Shown: positions 57,601 to 64,000 of the stretch, piece by piece
How positions within the stretch are numbered: the stretch's first letter is position 1
Layout of the letters: the number at the start of each line of letters is the position of its first letter
Source of the DNA: Dendrocalamus latiflorus
Lineage: Eukaryota; Streptophyta; Magnoliopsida; Poales; Poaceae
DNA: 64,000 bases
Direction: 5' to 3'
Assembly (NCBI GenBank): GCA_017311315.1
Contig: CM029626.1
Coordinates: 29,374,672 to 29,438,671 of the forward strand
Position numbers and translations under genes: made by a program
Notes under the pieces: model-generated
What the model was told of the DNA's origin: nothing
Database searches by the model: none
What the model saw: only the letters and a program-made list of their open reading frames with translations

Positions 57601-60600
57601 GATAATAACTTACCAACTTTCTAGCTGTTACTGAAGTGGGACTGTTTTTAGCACATCGCATAACTTCATATCTTATGGGCAGCATTTAGGACTATTTCAT
57701 ATCTTGTCAGTGTCCACTACTCCACTGTATGTAAAATCTCATATATAGGCTTGAGGGATAAAAGAATGAAGTTCATTGTGTCATCACAAGTCTATCGATT
57801 TTTTCCATTCACAAATTGTGTTTGCCCTGCATTTCTTGTTCCTACATGCAGCCTATCCATTGAAATGCTTATTCCAAAACCTCATTAACATGATCACAAC
57901 AGAGGCAAATCTTTTGCGAACTATAACAAACTTGGAACTTGCTAAATGCATTGAACATTGCGAATCTCGTGCTGTATAATTTAACATTTTTTATGTTGTG
58001 GCTATTGGTTGGGTACGGATCCAATGATTGAGGGTAGGCGTTTGCCCTCATCTAATCACTGGCAGGACTCTTCCCTGACGTACGTGGTAGAGATCTAAGG
58101 CCTGATTTTAAAAGAGGGAGATTAGAGACTTCTTTATTTATTGCTTAATGTCAACGATTACATTAGCCCTCCTTATATAGGGGGGTTTTCTAACAATTAT
58201 AGATAAGATCAATCTAAATGATAACTTTCCTATCTAATAGATAAGATATCAATTAACTAATTCCTATGCAAGGAAACTATTTAATTATTTAGGGAAATAT
58301 ATATTCTTATTGGGGAAGGTAAACCCTTCCTAATCCCAATGCTACAGCACACGGGTATTGTTCATGCACAGTACCAATGACCATAACATTTTATGAAATA
58401 ACCATAACTTGTAACATCTTATTATACTAGTGGGACTCCTTATAGACATCTTCTGTATTTCTTACAGTAATATTAAGTCCAGACTTCGTGGAACCAAAGG
58501 AGTTCTTGAAATTTGATTTTAGTTTTGCTTCAGAATCATCCGGCACCTTTGTAGGCATGGGCATAATCTGTAATACTTTAACTACATCTTTTAAGAACCC
58601 ACTTCTTCAATCACAACAAGAATCTTGATGGCAATGTACTTCTTCCTCTTCAACTTGCCTTTCTTACTAATTACACAAGAACATTGTCCCAATCAGTGAT
58701 GAGAAGATTGTTGATGTGCAAAATAACGGGATCTAAAGATTTCTCAGTTTCAGCCTTTTCTTGTTAAATAAGAGTTCTCCATTTGCACTTTCGGGGGCAA
58801 TAGCTAGAGAAGTTGTTGGCTGCAGCAAAAGAATATGAATTATGGTAATCAGGATTTCTTGAGATGTTGAAAAACACTCCTTTAAAGAGAAATAAACATG
58901 TATGTCATTTGCAAGGAGTAATCCTAGGATGAATTTATGGAATGTCTTCCAACTTTCAAGTCAAGGATGTAAATATGAAGAGTAAAACACCCTTGCAATT
59001 TCAGCATAGAAATGACTGCAAACTTCCATACCATAATTCAATGTGGTGGTGTTTAAACAACTAGAATACTAGAAAGTTACTGGTTAAACAACTAGAATGC
59101 CTGTACGATTATCAAAGTCTGATGAACATTGTATTATTGCATCATTCAATTGAATAATTAGAATACTAGATTGCCACTATGGCAGTGATTTGTTGCCTTC
59201 ATTAGTCCAAACTAGCTTGACGGGGTGAACTCGTTGGGTCAGGACAGGAGCATCAAAGGTTTGGTTAGTTGCATGAGGTGATACAGACTGAGTTGAGATG
59301 TTTGTTGGTTGGATGGATGACAGATAGAGGATGGACGTATTCTTGCTGGGAGCAGCGACGTCTCAATTAAATTAACAATGATGTGGCTTTTTTTATGGAA
59401 GGGTAATCCCTTCCTGCAGCTGGATCTTGTCTTGTTACCTAGGATAAAGTTTTCAAGCTAATCTAAATGACTTTTCATCCATCTTCATACACACTAAGAA
59501 TTCTTAATCCACATCAATTGCTAGCTTAATTCATATTCTTAAATGAGCCTACCTCCAGAAAGTCCTAAGTTTGAGGTGTGTGGCAGGGCCTGGCCCAACC
59601 AACCAAAATACATGCTCGAGGCATTTAAAATTCTGCATGAAAAATATTCTGGTTAGATGGTGTAGCTAATAAAATTCTGCATGAAAAATAATCTGGTTAG
59701 ATGATGAACTATAGTACTTCCAATTTGCAAGGATGTACTGTTGCATGCTTACCATCAAATTTTCCTGCCTTTCTGACTGTGTTTTTGTTATGACAGATAC
59801 GGAGATGGTGGATTTCTAAGCCCAGATGACGAAAAGGTTGTAGTAGAAAAGCTTCTTGCTCACCACCCCTGTTCGGAAGACAAGATTGGTTGTGGACTTG
59901 ATGCTATTATGGTGAGCTAGTGCGATCACTTCCTTCTATTTACTAAAAAGTCATGAGCCCTCAAACAAATATATTTTTTGTTTTATTATTCCCAGACTTT
60001 TGTTTTTTTTGTGCCAATCCTATATGATTAAATATATTTTCTTAAGGAATTTATCATTTGCTTGTTGTTAAAACGGCTGCAGAAGCTTATTGTATTTGCA
60101 CTACTTTTGATTCATAATAAAGAGAATCTCCATTGAACATGCTAATGAGAACTGCATTTTCGAGTCTCGACCATTGCCCTGTTTTGTTTTAGTAACCTTC
60201 CTATTTGGACATGAATTTCTCGATAGGCCCAATCTTGTTCATCGCACTTTTAGATGGTAATTACTAACATCAGATATGTCAACGTTTGCATACATTATTA
60301 CATTAAAAGGCTATAGTAAACCTCACTGCTGCCAATGGTATCATCAAACTCCATATGTTCTTAGATAGGGCCAGGCAAAGAAAACAAGCATCTGTCATTA
60401 CTTTAAGTTGATGTGCCACAGCAGCCATGGTGGCGCTCTGAACTAAGGTGCTCAGCGTCAAGTAGCTAAAACAGCCACCTCACTAATATTTTGGCCACTA
60501 AGCTGCAAACTGCAAGTCTGAATATGCTACCTCCATTGCTAATTATGTCCTTGTAGCCTTTCGTTCTTGTTTTTAAATAAGTTTTTATATATTTTCTAGG

Positions 60601-61625
60601 AGAATTCCGTGCATTGTTTCTTTCATACCGTTGCTTTTTTCCTTCAATAGCTGGTCAAAAGACTGTTGCTTGAATGGCATCAAATCCAGACGAAATCTTG
60701 TAGCACCAATTGTTTATGACTGTCATACATAACTTCCTTAACTTTTGTATATTTTTAAGAATGGCATAATATTTCTTCTACGCTACGTATGCAATGATTC
60801 TGTGTTGCTTAATAAATGGTACATCACAGTCCAAAACATTTAGTTTGTTTGATCAATCCTCCCTAGAATTTGGTCCAGGTGTTTATTTTCAGTCATACCC
60901 TTCATTAAGATCCCTATAATTTGGTCCAGGTGTTTATTTTCAGTCATACCCTTCATTAAGATCCTCTAAGTGAAAATCCAAAGTTGGTTATTCTAAAGTT
61001 GGACGAAAGGTTCTTAACATAAGATTGAAATAGCAATGATAAGGTATGGATACAGGCATGATTTTTCTGTCAATGAAGTTGACTAGAATGTACTTATCTT
61101 CATGTACTATCGGTATGGGTAGATACTATGTGTTGCAACTTTTCAGGTACAAACATAACAGAATGCACTTATTACCCCTTCATATCAATTGTTATGTTGC
61201 CACTCTGACGTTGTCTCTGTTTACTCCTGACAGAGCTAAAGTGAGAACACTAGGATACCAAGAAGTTAGGATGAAAAATTGATATTGATTACCTTATGGG
61301 AAAGTAATTTTGGATTGTGTGCCTAGGACATGTAATGCTTGCGGTGCATGCTTGATGACTACAGATCCCCCTCTGTGCATTTACAGCTCAAAAGTGTTAT
61401 TTCCTAACTTTGTGCCATGCCTATCTTTTGAAGGTTGACAACCACCCTGAGTTCAAGAAGTCGAGATGCCTCTTTGTTGTTAGAACAAGTGGTGATTTGG
61501 AAGATTTCTCATACCGCAAGTGTCTCCAGGCTTACATCAAAGAGACCTATCCATCCCACGCAGATAGGTTTATACAGAAATATTTCGTTCAGAGGCAGTC
61601 ACAAATTGCCCGTCTTCCAAAGTAG
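45100..61625 (+). CDS. DCL: DCL-family (DUF3223) organelle protein, three exons
   Basis: Exons 45100-45341, 59797-59911 and 61434-61625 encode 182 residues. The N-terminus (MALAAVLARAATRLLRGG, then SLRSRLFCGR) is Ala/Arg-rich without acidic residues, as in plastid or mitochondrial transit peptides. The DUF3223 domain runs from about residue 80: YGDGGFLSPDDEKVVVEKLL, CGLDAIMVDNHPEFKKSRCL, FVVRTSGDLEDFSYRKCLQA. Tomato DCL acts in plastid ribosomal RNA maturation; that role is inferred here. Splice phases join cleanly and borders are GT-AG. Intron 1 is 14455 bp and carries nested retrotransposons; intron 2 is 1522 bp. The coding sequence is uninterrupted, so the gene may still work if the long intron is spliced. 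Confidence 0.93.
45607..45665. repeat. (AG)n microsatellite
   Basis: About 28 AG units inside intron 1. The paralogous position in copy 1 (41494-41509) has only about seven, so the expansion is recent in this copy. Confidence 0.95.
45795..46556. mobile_element. Candidate terminal-inverted-repeat element
   Basis: GAGTAAATTGCACCGTTGGT CACTAAACTTGT on the left has its complement at the right (ACAAGTTTAGTGAC GTAATTTACTC, 46522-46553). Copy 1 retains the left end at about 41640. Target duplication is not clear. A Mutator-like MITE is a possibility. Confidence 0.45.
46799..46815. repeat. Poly-G tract of 17 bases
   Basis: A run of 17 G immediately before the first recognisable Copia sequence in intron 1. 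Its length may be affected by sequencing. Confidence 0.9.
46993..47854 (+). repeat. Left outer LTR piece of the inverted gypsy element
   Basis: Starts TGATGAGGACACGACCCC and matches the minus LTR that begins at 49170. It contains the second purine tract plus TGATGTGACC at 47257 (LTR base 265). It ends in CCATCCGA, where the sequence switches to the complement of the LTR end (CGACTACAACCGAACGACG). Confidence 0.9.
47855..49170 (-). repeat. Inverted LTR (element 3' LTR)
   Basis: On the minus strand it starts TGATGAGGACACG at 49170, right after the purine tract AAGAAGGGGAGGA, and runs to near its end (...GTAGTCGGATC). It is nearly identical to 52216-53339 over LTR bases 265-1316. A TATA-type CTTTATAGGG (plus strand CCTTTATAGGGAG read in complement) is near 48165. 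Confidence 0.9.
48120..50309 (-). CDS. Long ORF of the GAG-only gypsy element, running into the LTR
   Basis: A 729-codon open frame. The N-terminal half (CQKIIELSAVLSDSRDELIT, LVRHKEVLTKISPANSLCYI) has no domain I recognise; the frame then crosses the purine tract into the LTR (EGEDDEDTTPMDTTIFAMLV, TENRPLPNASDLIVLRNLGK). NASDLIVLRNLGK resembles the C-terminal end of plant gypsy polyproteins, so the ORF may be the remnant of a pol tail after loss of RT and integrase. It overlaps the gag ORF end in another frame. Being open over the LTR suggests a young insertion. A function is not assigned. Confidence 0.5.
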   Translation of the reverse strand: MNHRFHSLRTKMRRWMHLHHLRGAKKVKIMVLSSLTVSMLVKNNNYALEQNLVENNSDMPIFQVENSHCIDLSVENTLSAPCQKIIELSAVLSDSRDELITYNDHVALVRHKEVLTKISPANSLCYIMLDLPMKLSHALEKVSELTCSKFLFSAYTPGYKFNLIGDYGVGNQFLVYRICITCDHMDELQLVVLNNNSCMLNLVHYERKIKFSDHSMPMCSSLIEPSNIGNLNNEIDVWKNLQIFSPLLDEFAIAQLKSDYMDKLCLIPKVVALPICATTTSLQLQRFELHKCFTYICKTSCDNYCVRNFDLFINTYHYFWVNNTMSFYDCCCVITLIVQQRRTVKTDDIYIYHAYTLASLLPYFQFIKSRGRLCFQEGEDDEDTTPMDTTIFAMLVVPITRAPTHHLNYKVSSFQKDFTLCDKERMILHNESLLRLLLCTEIYDEDHAIREATHMLKPRTVFYQEGEDDVTTPQTHTTIVPNIKIELKVNSFLQPSYVTENRPLPNASDLIVLRNLGKDEGKGHGVLDMHGRNNGGHHVTLGPSQARIRVGHVLESDSDCCNGASLNGRNFLIRTRFGTFLDLMESLSSLLSKGFNPIFKFYPRQPQSSKESVLVTYWNQIRTAAMVQVETNITFSYGLRLGCSCTSWKSYEVYFPTDPTSSSNSIRAGCNHQNNPRWFLSPSQKGAAPPPIGPMGLVTLEHALWTPLLVVLPIKEPPPPLLGLGFCLV
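50137..51099 (-). CDS. Gag of the GAG-only gypsy element
   Basis: 320 codons with a retrotransposon gag domain (PF03732 type): FAGRYDPEAYLDWEIQLDGN, AATSEFTDFALFWWRKQCRL, MRSTFVPSYYSRDLLKRLQR, LEQGRRTISEYYEELKALLL. It would form the virus-like particle; no zinc knuckle is seen at its C-terminus (VENEDEEMDAPTSS, acidic). The start MTGSRSHCSN (51099) follows the leader and primer site in the expected order. The frame is intact, so this element could be packaged with proteins supplied by a relative, an inference. Confidence 0.85.
   Translation of the reverse strand: MTGSRSHCSNFCETNNLLDRINKTLTTINNRIEGSNDHDRCRLRQNQQGTGRLTREVCDDDAKFTIPPFAGRYDPEAYLDWEIQLDGNFACYDFPDDERVRAATSEFTDFALFWWRKQCRLPHVPKTWNVLKRVMRSTFVPSYYSRDLLKRLQRLEQGRRTISEYYEELKALLLRCGLEEHAEATENRFLRGLNKEIQDLLIHKEYNSLPHLFILACNVERQIEKKLRVLDDKKHESKPMFVPFSVTNNLQAVENHVEKEHELIEPSIPFVENEDEEMDAPTSSEGSQKGKDHGAIITHGEYACEEQQLCFRAKLSGKQF
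51100..52215 (-). other. Leader and primer site of the GAG-only element
   Basis: No gene. Minus-strand GTTGGTATCAGAGCT at 52215-52201, right after the LTR end CATCA, fits priming by initiator tRNA-Met. Confidence 0.8.
52216..53339 (-). repeat. Inverted LTR (element 5' LTR, lacking its first 264 bases)
   Basis: On the minus strand it starts at TGATGTGACC (53339, LTR base 265) and ends CATCA at 52216, before the primer site. It is almost identical to 47855-48906 over the shared part. Confidence 0.9.
53340..53427 (+). repeat. Right outer LTR piece of the inverted gypsy element
   Basis: TCGGTTGTAGTCGGATCGCA to GCCTCATCA is the last 87 bases of the LTR in + orientation, followed by the AGGAT duplication and Copia gag. 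Confidence 0.9.
57065..57189 (+). repeat. 3' LTR of the degenerate Copia element
   Basis: 125 bp from TGTTAGTAGTGTATGAAGTG to TCTTTAACA, directly after the GAGGGG purine tract. Short LTRs of this kind are usual for RE1-like elements. Confidence 0.75.
57190..59796 (+). other. Remainder of DCL intron 1
   Basis: Mostly intronic DNA without a supported gene. At about 58070-58346 the minus strand shows TGTAGCATTGGGATTAGGAA, CTATATAAGGAGGGCTAATG and AAGCAATAAATAAAGAAG, a likely solo LTR with TATA box and poly(A) region in minus orientation; its edges are uncertain. Confidence 0.5.
59797..59911 (+). CDS. DCL: DCL-family gene, exon 2
   Basis: After acceptor TTATGACAG, 115 bases read YGDGGFLSPDDEKVVVEKLL to CGLDAIM, and end at ATG|GTGAGC. 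The first base completes the Arg codon begun in exon 1. Confidence 0.93.
59912..61433 (+). other. DCL intron 2
   Basis: GT-AG intron of 1522 bp. It holds a 51-bp direct duplication (AATTTGGTCCAGGTGTTTAT at 60867 and 60918). Nothing else is recognised. Confidence 0.7.
61434..61625 (+). CDS. DCL: DCL-family gene, exon 3
   Basis: After acceptor CTTTTGAAG the frame reads VDNHPEFKKSRCLFVV to SQIARLPK and the stop TAG (61623-61625). It holds the C-terminal half of the DUF3223 domain. Confidence 0.92.
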   Translation, partial: VDNHPEFKKSRCLFVVRTSGDLEDFSYRKCLQAYIKETYPSHADRFIQKYFVQRQSQIARLPK

Positions 61626-64000
61626 AAAATCTTTTACATGATGTTGCCTCTGGCAGCTGGGCAATGTTAAAATCGTATTTTTGCCTGCTTCTTATCATCC
61701 TTTGCATTTGCATGTATAGCACTGGTTTGACCATCTCCGTTAAGACTATGTTTGGTATGTCAAGTGAAATATGCCATTATCCGGGCTTTGTTTAATGCAA
61801 TATCCAATTCTCCATCCATGTTTATAATCTAGTAACAAAAAGACACATAATTTTGTCATATTCTTTTGACGATGTATCGTACTCGTACATTTCGGTTTCG
61901 GCCTTAACTGTCAGCATTTGGGGCTGTTCAGACGATGAATTTTAGGTAAAAGCAAGATTTATTGTTTCATCATGTATGGTGATTGCATTGCCCATTATAT
62001 TGCACGAAGGTAGTGAATTCATGTATACTTTACCACGATGGGTTCTGCAGACCATTTGGGTTTACACTGGAGTTACATGGCTAATGATGATTAACAATGG
62101 CACATGGTATACTTGTAGTATCTGAAAAAGATAACCTTTTCACAATGGGAATTTACAGTAGTTACTTCGTTTGTTTACCAAATTGAGTCTCCTCTCCTGG
62201 TTCATTTGCCAGTGTGCCCTCCTGTGGTACTGTGGCTAGTGTCCGACAGTTTTACCTTCCTTTCTGTTGTACCCCATGGTCTCCCTAAAGAAACACATCC
62301 ATCAGTATTGTATTGTCATGTTCATTCTTTAGGAAATTGTGATAAAGTGAAAATGACAACGGGTGGGAACAATAAATGTAACACTGCTCCTGCTACCGTG
62401 GCGAAGTCGGAACGAAAATGGAGGCTGGACTTAAAGGGCTAACCTAAATTGACACAAACATAATCATTAACTTTTTGTGCAATTTAAATTCATACTTAAA
62501 ACGTAAATAGATGAGATGCAAATAAAAGATTCAAATTATTGCAAATCTATCAATAATTTGTAAAATTCAAACTACACAATGCAACTAGATACTAATAGTC
62601 TAGATGACTAGAACTCTAGATTACTGTCTAAATTCTAAATTTCTAATTGTAAATTATCTATGGAATACATAAATTCATAAATACATCGAGTCATCATAAT
62701 TCATAAATCATAATCAGTAATTGGAAGCCATAAGTACATCAATTCTAAAATTATCATTATAAACTATATAAAACACATACCAAGAGGTTAAGAACTTCTA
62801 CTCCCCTCAATTCCCTATGCTTTGGCTCAGCTCACTTCCTCAGTTTCCTTAGTCCCCTTCTCTCCTCAGTCCCTTCCGGTTCCTTAGTCCCATGCGTTGC
62901 TACCTGACTGCCAAGTGCCAGCCCTAACCTACCTGCCTCGTCTCTCTCTCGGTCTCTCCTAGTTTTGGAGCTGGTGAGTGGCAACCTTGTTGACCTCACC
63001 GAATGGTGCCAATAGCCCAAGCCAATCCCCACGCCCTACCGACCTGTCGCTCAGGCAAGCTCCTTTACTCCTCACCAGCTACCCGCATGGCCATGTGGTT
63101 CGCGTTGCAACATGTCTGCTTCTCGCCTCACGGCCGCCGGCCACCACCCTGAGCTTGAGGCAACTTCCCCCACGCTGCACGGCCTAGTGGCTTGTTGTCA
63201 CCCATCGGCCTGACTTCCTCTTCCCCACGCTTCCTCGTGCTACCGGCTGCCGCTCAAGTGCCACTCTCCATTCGACCCTCCTTCGATTTTGCATATGGAA
63301 ACTAGTGGGGGTGAGGCCATGGGTAAATCTGCGGACGTGACTCACAATTGCTAGTTGCTAATTGGGCCTTGTGGATTCGTGGTTGCGGGCCGGCTATTTT
63401 CTCAACGCATCTTCTCTTCTACATTTCTTCTTCTTCTTCTTCTTCTTCTTCTTCTTCTTTAATCCCAGATGTAGAGCCATCGACCATCAACTTCCATGGC
63501 TATGCGGTGGGGGGTGGCTAGCTCTGACGGAGGGTAGGCTGAAGCCTAACGAAGCCTACTTGGTGGATTCGCCCCTGCTTGCTATTGCTAGTGCTAGCAT
63601 AGGAAGCCTAAAAGAAAAAATGCAGCTGGAAATAGATACGATCCTGGTGGGGAGCATAGCATTGATATTGATAGCAAAAAGAAACTTGTGTAGACAACTA
63701 GACATTGTGAAATAACAAGACCACAAGAGGTGGTGGAATATCTTGACTGAAACATTATCTAGCTTGCCCTTGGATAAATGTGGAACCTTGTTCTATAGTA
63801 CTACTTAATGTGCAACAACACTTTCTGAATATTCTTGACCATGGCGAACAATGTTAGAATTTAGAACCTTTTGTTTGCGTTTGTGTTTTAGTCTGGAGAG
63901 TGGAATCAGGTAGTCTGTAACTTAATAATTCATGTTCAATGGCAGTTTAGTGCATATTTGTGAGTTGTGGCAGGGATCATCCTATATGTGATTAATGATA
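61626..64000. other. 3' flank of the DCL gene and intergenic DNA
   Basis: No further gene supported. It includes the likely 3' UTR just after 61625, AT-rich DNA to about 62760, a GC-richer stretch to 63350, and a (TTC)n microsatellite at 63424-63459. Confidence 0.5.

Overview
The window is nuclear DNA of a grass (Poaceae). The evidence is GC-rich, polarised coding exons beside AT-rich intergenic DNA, canonical GT-AG introns, and a dense set of LTR retrotransposons, Helitrons, hAT and CACTA-type pieces nested in one another. The species cannot be fixed from sequence alone. I find two host genes that look intact. One is an intronless F-box/LRR gene of the SKIP2/VFB type (minus strand, 18529-20091). 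The other is a three-exon DCL-family (DUF3223) organelle-targeted gene (plus strand, 45100-61625) whose first intron is about 14.5 kb because retrotransposons fill it.

Layout. 1-4097: 3' part of a Tat-lineage Ty3/gypsy element with an unbroken antisense ORF, a 66-bp minisatellite inside a local tandem duplication, and a 3' LTR. 4098-7141: AT-rich DNA with one CACTA-type end. 7142-7985: 3' end of a minus-strand Copia element. 8000-16310: a second, degenerate Tat element interrupted by a minus-strand gag/pol gypsy element. 16311-20540: the F-box gene and its flanks. 20540-31762: a non-autonomous SIRE-like element whose 3' LTR is split by a roughly 7-kb Helitron.

The Helitron (23894-30940) carries same-strand fragments resembling a RING/transmembrane E3 ligase gene, an sds22-like phosphatase regulator, possibly a Tim17/22/23-family gene, and V-ATPase subunit B. 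It was later hit by a hAT element that itself holds an EXO70 fragment, and by a SIRE solo LTR. Further right, 35626-46556 contains two related copies of one sequence block. One copy serves as the empty site that defines a Copia insertion with 39-bp inverted termini (35955-41227), a solo LTR (41686-42546) and a small Helitron (44446-44904). In DCL intron 1 a degenerate Copia (46816-57189) is interrupted by a GAG-only gypsy element (46993-53427) whose interior is inverted between its own LTRs.

The region is best read as a record of nested insertions in and around two host genes. The most unusual structures are the multi-gene Helitron with confirmed ends, the Copia insertion whose two termini are the same LTR end in inverted orientation, and the intra-element inversion with inverted duplications at both breakpoints. 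Boundaries given to the base rest on target-site duplications or paralogous empty sites; other boundaries are approximate.
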